The notes: generated by a model not told the origin, from the letters alone. A stretch of DNA of 64,000 bases from Calonectria ilicicola (GCA_020809705.1 CP085828.1:744001-808000); one strand, 5' to 3'; shown: positions 1-12,634, counted from the stretch's first letter. A program made the numbers and translations.

Positions 1-118
1 GGAAACTTTCCTATCGTTCTCTAAGCTTGGATCATGGAACATCAAGGCTGCATTGGGACAACTCGCCATGCTTCTTTCGCCCTTGCGTAATACGCAGCTC
101 GAGGATGTGCATGTAATT

Positions 119-127
119 CTATAAATA
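119..127 (+). promoter_or_regulatory. TATA-like box of the MFS transporter gene
   Basis: An AT-only stretch of the form CTATAAATA lies about 130 bp upstream of the start codon of the MFS transporter gene. The spacing suits a fungal core promoter, but the assignment rests on sequence alone. Confidence 0.4.
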
Positions 128-252
128 TTGGACTTGCGCCAAAGCACCCAGTTTCGTCTCCAGCGACCCATTAGTACCTAGCTCCTTTGGTCAAACCAGC
201 TTCTTTACAACTTGTCACCGTTTCCAAGACTTTGTCAGTCTTGCATCGCTCA

Positions 253-1968
253 ATGCCACCGCATCATGTTCAAGACAAAAAGACAGCCTCTTATGAGGAT
301 GTCAGGGTCGCAGAGGATGCCATGACGACTGAAGAACTGGACAAGAGGATTCAGCAACTATCTGATGAATCGCCTTCTTTCTATAAGAGCTCCAACTTGT
401 TGAAGCTCTATCTTTGCATGATCCCCGGCTGCATTATTCCTTCGGTTACTATCGGTTTTGACGCGGTTATGATGTCTGGATTGCAAGCTGTCCCTGCTTG
501 GGATTCATGTAAGTGTTACTCACTCCTCCTCTCGGACAACGTACGAGGCTAAGAGATCCTTTTGCGGCAACTAGATTTCGACTCTCCACGTGGCAGTACT
601 TTGGGCATTCTCACTGCTGTGATGGGATTGGGGGCTATTTTTGCCACGCCATTCATCAGCATGATAGGTGATAGATGGGGTCGGCGCATAGGAATTTTTG
701 TCGGGGCTGTCATCATGATAATTGGAGCCGTGCTCCAAGGCGCTTCGGTGCACAGTACGTGATGTATGCCATTTTTTACTTCCCAATTTGACAAAAGCTG
801 ACGGACTTGAAATTTTAAAGTTGCCATGTTCATAATTTCACGATTCGTTATTGGCTTTGGCGCCGTCATTGCAAACGCGTTTGCGCCCGTGCTGATTGGC
901 GAGCTGGCGCATCCAAAAGATCGACAGGTTGCGACATCGCTCTATCAGACATCATACTACCTTGGGGCTGTGGCTGCAGCTTGGACAACATTTGGAACTT
1001 TCAGCATCGGTAACAATTGGGCTTGGCGCATACCGTCATATTTACAAGGCGCTCCGGCTCTGATTCAAGTTTTCGGTGTCTGGTTGCTCCCAGAGTCTCC
1101 CCGATTTCTTGTTGCCAATGACCGCGCACAAGAAGCGAAAGCTATTTTGATCAAGTACCATGCCCAAGATGATCCCAACTCAGAATTGGTGGAGCTCGAA
1201 TATCACCAGATGCGCGTCGTTATTGAAGCAGAACTAGCCAACTCCACCGGTTGGATGTCGCTGATCAAGACGCCCGGGAATCGTCGCCGGCTCTTGGTCC
1301 TAATTCTCTTAGGACTATTCTCCCAATGGAGCGGGAATGGGTTGGTAAGTTACTACTTGTCTCGTGTATTGGCGACTGTGGGAATTACCGATTCGAGGGA
1401 TGTCAACATTATCAATGGTTGTCTCATGATCTTCAACTGGCTCACTTCCGTGGCATCGGCCTTTGCATCGGGCCGACTGAAACGCCGGACTCAATTTTTG
1501 ACTTCTGCCATTGGCATGCTCCTAGTGTTCGGTAGTCAGAAATTGTGCGCGGGATTGTTCAACGAACGAGGCGATCGCACGGCTGGACGTGGTGTCATTG
1601 GGATGCTGTTTGTCTTTTACATCTTCTACAACTTCGCCTTCAATGCTTTGCTTTACTCTTACCCTGTCGAGATATTACCCTATCCGATCCGCGCCAAAGG
1701 GTTCTCGGTTTTACTGTTCTTTGGAAAGAGCGCCACGTTCCTCAACGCCTTTGTCAACCCAATCGGTCTGGAGGCGCTCTCTTGGAAATACTATGGTTTT
1801 TACGTTGGGTGGCTATTTGTGGAAGTCTTGTGTGTTTATTTCTTTTTCCCTGAGACATCTGGACGGGGTCTTGAAGCCGTTGCTGCTGTATTTGATGGTC
1901 CTATGGCTTTGGATGCGGAGAGCGCAAGTGTGGATCAACCCATCCCTGAAAAGCGCGAGAAGGCGTGA
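253..1968 (+). CDS. MFS sugar/lactose permease-type transporter
   Basis: Model join(253..508, 575..754, 821..1968), 527 aa. The introns are 66 bp each with GTAAGT and GTACGT donors. The protein has the 12-helix sugar-porter layout. The loop after the second helix reads GDRWGRRIG, the classical D-R-x-G-R-R signature. PESPRF follows helix 6, and the C-terminal helix ends FPETSGRGLE, the usual PETxGRxLE motif. These mark it as a plasma-membrane proton symporter of the fungal hexose/lactose-permease group. The substrate cannot be read from sequence. The start is the first ATG in frame after a TATA-like element. An in-frame TTG further upstream is not a credible start. The apparent GTAAGT inside the last exon near 1346 is not needed, since the frame and helix continue through it. 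Confidence 0.9.
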
Positions 1969-2945
1969 ATACCTCCCATACATTTTGACAAATTGATTTA
2001 ATTAGCCATTCTAGCATGCTAGTATTCTAACCAAGTTGCGATGATTTTATTGGTGCTTGGCAGGGACGCTTACCTTCCCCCTGAAGGTCGCAAATGCTTG
2101 TAGGTTCTGACATTATTTTGTGGAGGATGGGACGTTAAGGCAATTACATGCATGGTCGAACAAACAAGATGAGACTGCTTGTATCTTTGCTCCTGCAATA
2201 GCAATTCATTTCTATTTATTTGCAGGAACGAGTGTGCCCCCCAAGCATTTCCCGGCATAAGAGCACTTGGCAGTTTCGTCAACATGCGCCGGCTGAATTC
2301 CCCTGACGAACCAGGGTATGCATTTCTAGAAGAGGCCTACTCGATACGTGCTAGGTCACCTACCCCACCGGAATCATCTCCCCCAGGATGCTTCCGAATG
2401 TAACACCAAAAAAATGACACGTTCTCCTAACCAACCAGATGGTGCCGCCGGAATATGCCAAGGTAAAAAATTCGGTATTCATATACACATGCATCCGAGA
2501 AACCTTTCGGTTATAAATTTAATAGAGCTCATCAATATCCCAAATAATACGTAACGTTAAAATTTGATGTATCGGGACAACTTAGGTCAATATGTCGAAA
2601 TTTGAGATATCTTGAGAGTAATGATCCGTGATTGTGTGTTCTAAACCGAGAAATTTAAGTGAATCTATCATTAAATATAACATAAATTCAGCCATTTTCT
2701 GCCTCGTCCTTGCCTCGGATCCCGCGCGTTGCGCAAGCTAGCTGTTTGAGACGCCTTACCCCGGTTATAGCCAATGTTTTATCAGCCACTAATGCTACCT
2801 TCCTTTCGCGTTTAATTAAGACACGTTCCGGTAATTTTTCATTCGGGTCTTTAGTCTTTCACATAGGCTGAAATGTCATATATCTAGCTCATTGCTCCAC
2901 ATTTCACCCTTGAAAAGTTTGAAGTTGATCGTAAGATAGATCACC
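1969..2945. other. Intergenic, no gene supported
   Basis: AT-rich spacer between the MFS transporter and the CFEM receptor. The short open frames here lack recognisable domains and initiation context. I see no repeat or RNA gene. Confidence 0.6.
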
Positions 2946-4502
2946 ATGCAGTGGATACTGCCCCAAGTCTTTGCGTTTGTAGCACTTATTTCGTGCATAC
3001 TGGCGGAGAACCCTGGGCTGGAGTGGTTCCCCAGTTTGCCACAATGTGCGGTACATCCCCACTACATAGCTTCGTTCTATATGCTCGCTCTTTGCTAAAA
3101 TTGGAACAGGTCTCGTGTTTCGAAAAAGCTGTCACAGCTTCTACGTGTCACTCGACAAATGTGTCTTGTGTCTGCACGCAAGCATTGATTCAGTCTGAGG
3201 CTGAGCAATGCTCTGCTGAAGCTTGCACCGTTAGAGAATTGCTGAGTAATGAATGCTTTTATACGAGGAAGCTTCGACGCCAAATTAACACCTAGACAGC
3301 GACAATTAATACAACCTCCACAAATTGTGGCTACCCGGTCCGCGACAAGACTTACATTTTTGTAAACACGACAATAATTCTTGGTACATTAACCGCAGTC
3401 GTGATTCTTGCGCGTATCGCGTCCAAGATCTTCATTTCAAATCTAGACTGGGGTCTTGATGATGTGTTTATACTAATCACCTTCACCTGCGGGCTTCCGT
3501 CGACGGCCATGAACATACACGGCACTGCCGGTCATGGAGAAGGGCGTGATATTTGGACTCTGGAGTTTAACGACATCACGACCTTTGGAATGTATTTTTA
3601 TATCCTCGAGGTATTTTACTTTGCTCAGGTTTGTCTACTCAAAATGTCTCTCCTCTTTTTCTATATTCGGATCTTTGTCGGACGTGCACAAACTCTCCTC
3701 TGGATTACTGTTGCGTTCAACGCACTTTTTGGAATCGTGTTCGTATTTGTTGCGATTTTCCAATGTAGCCCCGTTAGTTTCTTTTGGACTGGATGGGATG
3801 GGACGCAGAAAGGCAAATGGTACGAGGCAACTTTCGTGTTGTGGATGGGAACTAATGGAACAATAGTTTGAACACGAATGCCATTGGCTGGGCAAATGCT
3901 TCCATTAGCATAGTTTTGGACCTTTGGATGTTATTGGTTCCTCTCTGGTGTTTGCGAAGTCTCAAGCTTCACTGGAAGAAGAAACTAGCGGTCGCCATGA
4001 TGTTTATGGTTGGAACTTTGTAAGTTCATTTCTGAATCCTGCCAGAACACAAGCTGAGAAATGTAGCATTACCGTGGTCAGCATCGTTCGCCTACGATTT
4101 ATTGTCAGCCTAGGATCTTCTCACAACCCAACGTATGACCAAATCGACTTGTCTATATGGTCTACAGTTGAGATCAATATTGGCATCATGTGTGTGTGCT
4201 TACCGTCTCTTCGGATGATTCTTGCTAGATTCTTTCCCGTTTTGAAGGGTTCATTCTCTCGATCGAACAACAATGAAAGCTATGACATGGACTACAGATG
4301 GAGGTCAAGATTAGGAGGCCGGGGTGATGCTTTAAGAGAGCTTCCTTCTAGAGAAGAATCAGAGATACCAACTGGCCAAGGGATTCAAGTCAAAAGGACA
4401 TTTAGCATTCAAAATAGTGATGAGGATGAACTCAGGTTGGTTCCAGAAAGATCATTAAATGCAAAATCAGGCGAAATTGGTGTATCTACTCGAGAGATTT
4501 AA
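2946..4502 (+). CDS. CFEM-domain Pth11-type seven-helix membrane receptor
   Basis: Model join(2946..3050, 3110..3245, 3300..3819, 3867..4019, 4067..4502), 449 aa; the introns are 47-59 bp and every junction keeps the frame. Residues 1-20 form a signal peptide. A CFEM domain follows with eight cysteines, beginning PQCAVSC and including SCVC, QCSAEAC and a final NCGYPV. A rhodopsin-like block of seven helices then includes [31 protein letters not shown] and LHWKKK, all typical of fungal Pth11-like receptors. The C-terminal tail of about 110 residues is polar and rich in Ser, Arg and Glu, as expected for a cytosolic signalling tail. Family members sense surface or host cues upstream of G-protein/cAMP signalling. 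The ligand here is unknown. Confidence 0.9.
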
Positions 4503-5033
4503 TGTTGGAAACAGGATATGTAAAATTCGAGAAAAAGTATTATTACAATAATTTCAAGCTATTAAACCTCTAAGTGAGAGAAATTAGCCGAGGTTCATTT
4601 GATTGTTGAAGTACGTCGGCAAAAACCAAACCCTAATTCAGTAACCCTCATGTTTGTGTCACATTGCCGGCTACGGCAAAAGTCAAGTGAACACCCCGCT
4701 AATGCGTAGTGCAATGGTGCTCTATATCCGTTTGACAGTTTGTCTATTTGTCCTACTCACTCCAAACTCCAGTCAGGGCTCACTTCCATAGGCGTACCAG
4801 CCTGACTAGACTACAAGTGGGGTGGGAAGGCAGCTGGCAATATGAGCCTCATCACTTATCACTCGGCGACAATTGATTGAAAGCTAGGACAGTTATACAA
4901 GTGCAATAATCAAATGCAACCGAAATTGAAAACGAAGCAACCACCATATACCTTCCAACTCATCTAGAATCTACTTTTGGGAGGCTTCACTTGAGACATG
5001 CCGCACCAATCCCCCTCTAAATATGCTTATAAT
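4503..5033. other. Intergenic between convergent receptor and SCH9 genes
   Basis: This holds the 3' ends of two convergent genes. Nothing else is supported. Confidence 0.6.
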
Positions 5034-6965
5034 CTATGAGCCATCCACGAACGAAGGGTCCTTGATACTTCCGCCAGCATCATCCAGTCCAGCCACCGGT
5101 CGGTTGTAGCTGAAACCTTCAAATTTAGCCTGCATGGTTTGGGACAAAGCAGAGTCGCCAGCGTAGGAATCTGCGGGGGCCTCCTGGGTGAAAATTGGGT
5201 CGATGTTGGTCGTGTCGAGAGCACTCGCCTGCGAAATGTTTGTTAGCTGCATATCACGATAAGTCTTGCTAGGATACATACCACGTTGGGCTTGAAAGTC
5301 GGCTCATATTTACGGTGCAGCAACTTTCTCCAGTCGATCGCATGGAAAAATGGATGGGCCTTGATTTCTGCCGCGCCGTTGGCTCCGAGTCGTTGAGCCG
5401 GATCACGGTTCAAGAGCTTGGTTAAGAGGTCCTTGGCGGCAGGAGGAACGATTTCGGGCCCAGGGAATGTAAGAGGGTCTGACAAGATTTTCCGATACAT
5501 GTCGTTGGTATTCTCATCATAGAACGGGGGAAGACCTGTGAGCATTTCATAAAGCAGCACTCCAAGAGTCCACCAGTCTACAGTTTTGTTGTACCCCTTT
5601 CCAAGCAGCAATTCAGGCGCCAGGTACTCAGGAGTTCCACAAAAGGTGTTTGTACGATCTTCGTCCTTCATCTCTAGTTTGCACAGGCCAAAGTCACAAA
5701 GTGCAATGTGGCCTTGATAATCTAGCAGAATGTTTTCAGGCTTCAGGTCACGGTAAATGACGTTGAAGCCATGCAAGCATTCAAGGGCGCAGAGCAGCTC
5801 AGCCGTATAAAATCGAGAGCGGTTAATGTCAAATCGGCGTTCATTTGTAAGGTGGTGGAACAGCTCTCCTCCGTTCACAAAGGCCAGGACAAAGTACAGC
5901 TTCTCGGCAGATTGGAAGGCGAACTTGAGGGGGACGATGAAGGGGTTGTTAATCTGAGCAAGAACCGATCGCTCAGCAAGAGTATGGGTGACTTCGGAGC
6001 GTGAAATAATCATGGCTTTTCGAATTGTCTTGAGGGCGTAAATACGGTGGGTGTCTTTCTTTTGGACCAGCATGACTTTTCCAAAGCTGCCCTTTCCGAT
6101 AACCTTCATCAACTCAAAGTCATTGATGGTCAGCTTTGTCGCTTGGTTCTCTGCAAAGTCGACGCCAATTTGAAGCTTTCCTGTGCCGTTTTGAACACTG
6201 ATCCATCCAAGACCACTGTGCTCTGCAAACTGGTCATGGTTCTTGGGAGCGTTCTTGTCCCCGGAATGGTTTCCGATTTGGAATAGTGGGTTAAGTCGCA
6301 CAACACCGATACACATGTCCTGAGAGCGTCCCGCCCCAGGTGCAGCATTAGGGTTGCGGAGGAAGATATGGACAGTGACCTCAGTGACTCGGGAGACATC
6401 GAACTTGTACTGAGTGTTGGATCCTGCCCAGAGAGGGTTCTCAGGCGTTCCCTCTACGGAGTTGATGAAGACTTGGACTTTATCAAAGTCAACCAAGGCG
6501 TATGGCATGTACTTGGCGGACACTCGGCCATGATTGGTGGGAACATTTCGAAACTGCTCCGGCAGGGACAGACCACGGGCCTCGTGCAAGGTGATGACTA
6601 GAATGCCCGGCTTCTGAGGCTTAATGACAGGAGCTTGGGTCAAGTCTTCTTGAGCATCTGTCGGTGTGAGCTAGGGTTCCGACGGACAGGTTTAGTGGCG
6701 ACATACCGAGGGAATTTGGGGTCCTTGGGCCGGCAGCGTCGGAGCTAGACGACTTGTCGCCGGAGGCAGACCCCGACAAGCCGGCCAGGGAACCCAGATG
6801 GGTCTCTTTTAATTCTGAGGGTGGGGATGAGTTTAGTCAAGGTCTGCAGGTCGGTTTGGGACGGGAAAGGGGAGCGGGATACGACGCATCGAGCACGTGA
6901 GCTCGGGCAGCTGGGCTCTGGACAGCGCTGTGAGACGTACTCTTTGTGAAATTCCAAGACGACAT
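5034..6965 (-). CDS. SCH9: AGC protein kinase Sch9 (TORC1 effector) with C2 domain
   Basis: Model complement(join(5034..5228, 5282..6657, 6707..6814, 6941..6965)), 567 aa. The first exon is only 25 nt and joins a 108-nt exon to give an N-terminus MSSWNFTKKLKETHLGSL, typical of fungal Sch9/Sck1. A Ser-rich stretch is followed by a C2 domain (about residues 60-205) and an AGC kinase domain. The kinase has GKGSFGKV (about 232), ALK lysine, YRDLKPEN (Asp about 348), DFG (about 366) and the activation loop TFCGTPEY. The C-terminal exon supplies the AGC tail and the hydrophobic motif FEGFSY (about 539-544), whose Ser is the TORC1 target in yeast Sch9. Family role: nutrient-responsive control of growth, ribosome biogenesis and stress. 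It is probably constitutively expressed. Recognition is strong. Confidence 0.95.
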
Positions 6966-8050
6966 GGCAACGACTGTGCCGGGGGATCGATGGTTGCGGC
7001 TGGTCCTGGGGCAATGGTTGTACGCGTATCCTCTGTTCGGATTCGGGTCGAGGTGAATGCAATCAGTTCTCTCGGCATTCGCCTGTTTTGAGGGAGACAC
7101 GTCGGTGAGGGGTCATGGCGCTCGTCTACTGGCTCCCATGCCAGTGGTACGACCAAATGAAGCTTAGCTCGCCTTGCCCGCTTTGATCCCGCCACCCACC
7201 ACCACGAAAGCCACAGCAAGGATGCCCAAGCTGAGCCATTGAAATGCGGCTCAAATGTTGTTTCTTCATCGCGATGGGGGCGCTTCACTGCAATGTTAGC
7301 GTCCACAGGGAAGGTCAGCTATCCCTTGATCTACCACGCCTACCAGCACGGCTCAGCCCATCTGTTACGAACATGAAGGGGGAAAAGGAGAAAAGAAAAA
7401 ATATTTCCAGAATTTCATCAGTATAATTTGAAATCGGTTCGCTCACTTCAAATTGCTAGAGTTGAATCAATAGTAACGCTACTTCACCCGATTGAAAGGA
7501 ACTGATCAAGGGTATCCCCACAAAATTCAGGCCAACCAGGAGAAACGGTGGCTTGACACGTTATTGAAGAAAAAAGGCGGGACCTAGCAGCACTTTTGTG
7601 CGTTCTCTACCAAATTGCACTGCAATTTTAGCAGTGGCAGAGCACTTTTTGCGGGACGTGGCCACAGCTTCACTGAGCCTGGCTGAGAAGTGATTTGGCC
7701 CCCCCATTGGCGATATTGATCCCCTGTAATCGCTGGCATGCACCGTAATCTCAGTGACGGCAGATCACCTCAGCGTGTCCCCTTAGTTGGATCATATGTG
7801 CCTTTATATCCACGGAATACTCGCCTCGCAGCATTTAACTACTGGTCGCTATTCGCAGTGAACAAATTAACCGTAGAACTTCTCTTACACATTTCATGCG
7901 ATCCAGAGACGGAAATCTTTTCTCCTTTTTTTTGACCACCTCATTTCAATTTTTTTTTTCTAACGTTATCCTACAACGTCCGCCTACCCGTGCCCATATA
8001 CTACAATCCTAGCCCATTTCACATCCATAGTCGCAAACATCCCAAATCAT
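6966..8050. other. SCH9 5' region and spacer
   Basis: GC-richer leader and promoter region of SCH9 (about 6966-7330) followed by AT-rich spacer with a long T-run near 7950-7960. Overlapping open frames on both strands around 6830-7300 are shadows of the first SCH9 exons or non-coding leader. No separate gene is supported. Confidence 0.55.
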
Positions 8051-9216
8051 CTACAAAGCGTATTTAAACTGTTCGTAGAGTGCTTTCCCCTCCAGTCGGC
8101 GTCCTCCAATTTCGCCCTCCACTTTCCCCAAAAACCGCTGGTATAAGCCAATATCGAATTGCACCAGCTGCGTTGTGGCATTCACTACAAAGTCCACACC
8201 ACCTCCAAGATCAAAAACCAATTGGAACCCATCAGGCGTTCCGGTTTCTGGCGTAGGGGGATACTCGCTGTTGTTACCAAATGGCCGTACCTTGACCGCT
8301 TCCGTTGCACAGCTGACTTGAAGCACATCCCCATTCTTGGCAACGTACCCGGCGTAGTACTCGGTTCCATTGGGCGTGCGAGTATCAAACCATACCAAGG
8401 AGTACGGCCCCAGATTAGCATGGCCCCAATACCACGACTGTGTGGTTGGCCTTAGAGGAACATCACCCCAGTTCTTGTCGTGGTAGCCAGTGCCAGTAAA
8501 AGATAACTCGGTTCCTCCAATAGTAAATTCTGCGACAGCATGTGAATCGGGAACTGCGTTTGCCCACCCGATGCGCGGGATAACCTCTTCAGTAACACCA
8601 GGCTTATTCAAATCACACGGATAGTGCGCGGGCGCGCGAGATCGCAGCAAAAGCTTTCCATGAATTCCAAATTCGGGTGAATCGACCGTGACCGTATAGA
8701 CTGGGTTGGGAATGTTTAAGCTGGTCCCCGAGAATGACGCCCCCGTGTCCTGCCACTCTCCGCGGATCCCATTCGGCCCTTGTTCAATGATCGCTGCATC
8801 CCCAGCTGGGATGGTCAAATAAAATGTAGTACCATTAGCGAAAGAACCTGAAATATCAACGTAGAGTAGAGGGCGTCCTGGAAAGTCGAGGGATTCAGGG
8901 CCCGCTTCGTAAAACACGATCACGATGCTCTCGTTTGTTGATGATGTTGAAGCAGCGTCAAAATACCACCTGTGGATCAATTATCAGAAAGTCCTACCCT
9001 TTAATAATTGTAAACCCTCACTCACCAGTCAAAACTAGTTGCGTTTGGCCTAGGATGGATCTTCTGACCATCAAATCCTCCCAACGTGGAGATCAGCTCT
9101 GACTCGATCGTTCCATTATAAACGGAGTTTGGGATCTCGACAACACTGTTGCCATCGTGAGCAGATGATAACACTGGTAGCACTACTGCTGTAATAAAGG
9201 AAGTAAATAGCTTCAT
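8051..9216 (-). CDS. Secreted CrtC/AttH-type lipocalin, Diels-Alderase-like
   Basis: Model complement(join(8051..8969, 9026..9216)), 369 aa; one 56-bp intron between Asp-Trp and Trp-Tyr. Residues 1-19 are a signal peptide ending Ala-His. The body contains GYHDKNWGD and WYWGHANLGPYSLVWFD, hallmarks of the hydroxyneurosporene-synthase-like (CrtC) double-lipocalin fold. In fungi this fold includes pericyclases such as decalin-forming Diels-Alderases and the glycosylated, secreted hetero-Diels-Alderases of tropolone-sesquiterpene pathways. Several N-x-S/T sites (for example NTT, NGT, NAT, NES) fit a secreted glycoprotein. No polyketide synthase, terpene cyclase or peptide synthetase lies nearby, so the substrate is unknown. 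It could also be a non-catalytic member of the family. Fold assignment is confident; activity is inference. Confidence 0.8.
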
Positions 9217-10507
9217 GATGTAAGAGATCCTTGGTTAAAGGTTTGTAGTGGCAGCTTTGTGGACTCTTTCAATCAATGGCGCCGACTTGATCTTTTATAC
9301 CTGTCCTAAGGTATAAATAACTACTGAAAAAATTTCTTATCTGATTAATTGAAGATATTCGGGCCACACAGGCAAGGCCGATCCGAGAAGCCCATCGGGA
9401 TTTCGGGCGGTATCGGGGTTTCGGGTGGCACCTGGCGTAAAGGTTCATGCACTACTATGATTCCGGATGGTGGAAGCTGGGGTTGAGCGGACTTTGGGAT
9501 TATTTACTATGCTAGTGATCATGATTTGGCGGAAATTGAATCGTAGTCTATACAGGGCGAGTCGTCTATCATTATATCTCCAGGGCACCATTTACTAATG
9601 TTTGTAATAAATGTCACCAGCACCCACGATGAGTTAAACAATCGTACTGCATTGTATCTATTACCCCAACGAACCTCATAACTCACGACTTTTTGAGTCG
9701 ATGAATAAACTTTTATATAATGATTTCACAATTGCGAGTCACCGTGCTCAAGAACCCGCGCTTTACTTGCCCAGAAAAGTCCGCCGTGGAGAAAATGATA
9801 CCATGGGAGTTGAGTAATGAAGGCGGATTTATGGATGGAGTTTGTCAGCAAAGTATGAATGGGCAGGGCGGCGGAGTTTGAGTTGTTAGATTTATCTGAC
9901 TTGTTAGGTGGAGCTCAGCATGACATAAGGTTGTTTTTATGAAGATCCGTGCCCAGCTCTTGTGAGACTGGGTCAGCGTCAATGGCGCAATATCCACAGC
10001 ACTAGCATGGCATTTCTTAAATATTGCCGAAAATGCCATTGAGTACTAACCATCATACCGGGTCATTATAAGGAACTTCTATTGTAATGTGCAAAGGGTC
10101 AGCGTTCAAGATGTCACAAGTTCATGACAAGTTCAGCGGCGACAAAGCACCTCACTATGTCCCTGAATTTGGATGATGTTAGCCATGAGCCACACAACTA
10201 TTGCATTGAAGGATGCGGTTACTTTTTAGCGCTTCTCAGATTATCTCAGGCCGTGTTTCAAAGACCATCGGCTGGCTTACAATTACTTTGAAGATACTGC
10301 CAAAGATTACATTTGGGTTCTGGATAATGTGAAGGCTTGAGTTCGGAACAGGGCATCGCACTAGACAGATGGCATTAAGATAAATTCACCCCTGAGTGGC
10401 GAGTGATTTTTATAGATTTCAACGTCTTATTCAGTTTCCGAGTTGCTAAATCAAATACATCGCCTAATATGAGTAATGCCCAAACCAACTCCAATAACGT
10501 AAACATT
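9217..10507. other. Intergenic, no gene supported
   Basis: About 1.3 kb, AT-rich, holding the promoter of the CrtC-like gene and the 3' flank of the RTA1 gene. No domain-bearing frame, tRNA or repeat was seen. Confidence 0.6.
9293..9298 (-). promoter_or_regulatory. TATA-like box of the CrtC-like gene
   Basis: On the minus strand the sequence reads TATAAAAG about 80 bp upstream of the start codon at 9216. A second TATAAAT-like element lies about 20 bp further up. Confidence 0.4.
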
Positions 10508-11414
10508 CTATCGCCTATGAGCGAGCCCAAGTTCCAAGAGTCCGTCACTATGGTAATCCTCACTGATAATTTTCTGTCCGCGGCCGCCGTCTGGGCCTTG
10601 TTCTAAAGTACCTGGGTGTAAAACAGCAAAGGCAACCATAACTGAAAGCATCAGGACGGCGTCAAAAATATAAAGCATAGCTTCGTTCTCGCTCACAAAA
10701 CCATGAAATCCCTGTATGAATTCAATGACCCTGACCAGGTTTCGAACCCAGACGGCCACAACAGAACTACCCAACATGATAACATAGGGCCTCCAATTTC
10801 CTGCGTACTGGGCCTCTTGGTTGGCAATTTTATAGAACCTTACCACAAGTGCGAGAAAAATGGCCAGGACGACCAATTGAAATACCAAGCCGCTGAGCAC
10901 AATCTGATCCCCAATTTTCATAAGATCGAGGCTGCCCGTTATCTGCATGAGAGAGCCCCCAATTTGTGTGCAAAAAGCGATAATATCGGTAAGAATAAAA
11001 AGAGATGTGGGACTGCACTGCCTTTTCGGCTGACCCAGTATCGCCTGCTTGAACTTGCCCAACGTAACGTAGATGGTGGCGCATACAAATACTGGCGCAA
11101 CCAAGATCAACATGAGTTGTAGCATAAATGGTTTTGGGGAATCTGGCGCACTTCCCGCCCAAGCACGTCCATAATACCCAAATAATTCACCTAGACACAA
11201 TTAGCAGGGATTCAGTGACGAATGTCGGTTTGGACATGCATATTCCTCCTAAAATCATCGGGATAAAATATCGAGCCTTGTACCGCCGTAAGAAAATATA
11301 AATATGAGCAGTCGTGACTGCGATGAAAAAGACTAAAAAGACATAGCCAGCCGCCTTCGATGGTGTGTAGGGGTAGTAAAGGACCTTGCCGTCCTCAAAG
11401 TGGACCAGACCCAT
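10508..11414 (-). CDS. RTA1-family seven-helix membrane protein
   Basis: Model complement(join(10508..11190, 11240..11414)), 285 aa. Joining the exons through a 49-bp intron restores GGICELFGYYGRA, the conserved RTA1 block (consensus near GGxxExxGYxxR). TQIGGSLMQ, GLVFQLVV and YRVVEY-like RVIEFIQGFHG segments follow, spread over seven predicted helices. The intron needed for this has a GC donor (GCATGT) and a TAG acceptor; no GT donor gives the conserved frame. RTA1/RSB1 proteins are implicated in resistance to 7-aminocholesterol and in sphingoid-base or phospholipid translocation, mainly at the plasma membrane. The exact substrate here is unknown. The C-terminal tail is short and charged, as in relatives. 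Confidence 0.85.
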
Positions 11415-11536
11415 GCTTCCAGTCTTGGCGAGTCACAACGCCAAGTAGAAAGACCAATGGAAGAAGACTGTGGCAATTCGGATTTTCGCTTGTAAGCTAA
11501 AATTTATGCGGCTACTGAAATGCTGCGAATGCTGCT

Positions 11537-11544
11537 CTTTATAT
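11537..11544 (-). promoter_or_regulatory. TATA-like box of the RTA1 gene
   Basis: ATATAAAG on the minus strand, about 120 bp upstream of the start codon at 11414. Confidence 0.35.
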
Positions 11545-12464
11545 GGAATGATCCAGGGAGTGACGCGGTCAACCTCCTGGCTTGTTTGATCCCGTTTCTA
11601 TGCTACGTCTCCGAGTGGATCATCACTGCTAGACAAAAAACCAATAGGGCATTTTTCGCACTCATCGTCCCGTGCTTTGTAACCTCGTCCTGACTCTAAC
11701 GAGAATCACGTCCGTTATCATCCCTGCGATTGAGTTTCTGGCGCGTAAAGGACCCCACATCGGTAAAATATGTGGGGTGAAGTGGTGCAAGTTGACCAAT
11801 GAATATGGAGATCTTTTCGCACGCAAATCCGAAAAAAAAGAAGAGATGAGAAGTTCGTATCAAGCATCTACACACAAAACCAGCCATTCTTGAAACCTTG
11901 ATCGTATTAACGTGCAGGAGTTATTAAGGGATTGACATTGGATTAATGGGCTCTTACCTAAAACTGAGTTCCGTAGACAAGTCAACTTACAAGGATATCG
12001 AATAAAACCGACCATAACCACAAGGCAACTTGTTGGACCGAAAATCTGTGTAAATGTGCTATTGTTTTGATTCTCCACTTGAATATGGCTATCTAGTTTT
12101 AAGTATATTAAATTATTTTATAATGGCGTCGTTACAGATCCGAATGTAATGTTAGGCGCCCTCTCCTTTTTTTGCAGGTAGAAATCTGCTCGTACATTGT
12201 ACCAAATGTCGCGGCTAGAAGACAAAGCGCGAGCGTTGTCCATCCAAACCTGTCCCCCCAAAGCTGCTTAGCGCCATGCCTGCTCGCTGGCCTTCTCCGT
12301 GCTCATTTTTCCCTTCCAGAAACCAGGCATCTTGCGCCTTGCATCACACCCCAGACATGTTGGGAATGCCTGACCTGCCAAGCCAACCTTCTAGAAGCCA
12401 CCCCGGTATTATGGAGCTGGCGAATTCCAGAGCTTCCCGCCTCCGAGGGCTGGTCAGGACTTAT

Positions 12465-12473
12465 AGATATAAA
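12465..12473 (+). promoter_or_regulatory. TATA-like box of the carboxylesterase gene
   Basis: GATATAAAG lies about 160 bp upstream of the ATG at 12635. Confidence 0.4.
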
Positions 12474-12634
12474 GCAGACTGTAATTAGTCCTCAATTTAT
12501 TTGCAAACACGCGCAGCATTCGCAACGTGAGCGGGCACATCTCTTCAAAAAGCTCAGGACCCAAGAAGCTTGTCGGCATCAACCTCCCGGGCTTGGTCCA
12601 GACTTACTACCGTTGCGACTCTATCGCACACACC

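Larger units (their letters stand above)
11415..12634. other. Divergent spacer between RTA1 and carboxylesterase genes
   Basis: Shared upstream region of two divergent genes. A 235-codon frame at 12172-12879 overlaps the esterase start in another frame and has no domain, so it is not called. TATA-like elements are listed separately. Confidence 0.55.

Noticed and set aside
6833..7306. 157-codon minus-strand frame upstream of SCH9
   Set aside because: It overlaps the SCH9 first exons in another frame and has no domain; the SCH9 N-terminus is explained by two short exons.
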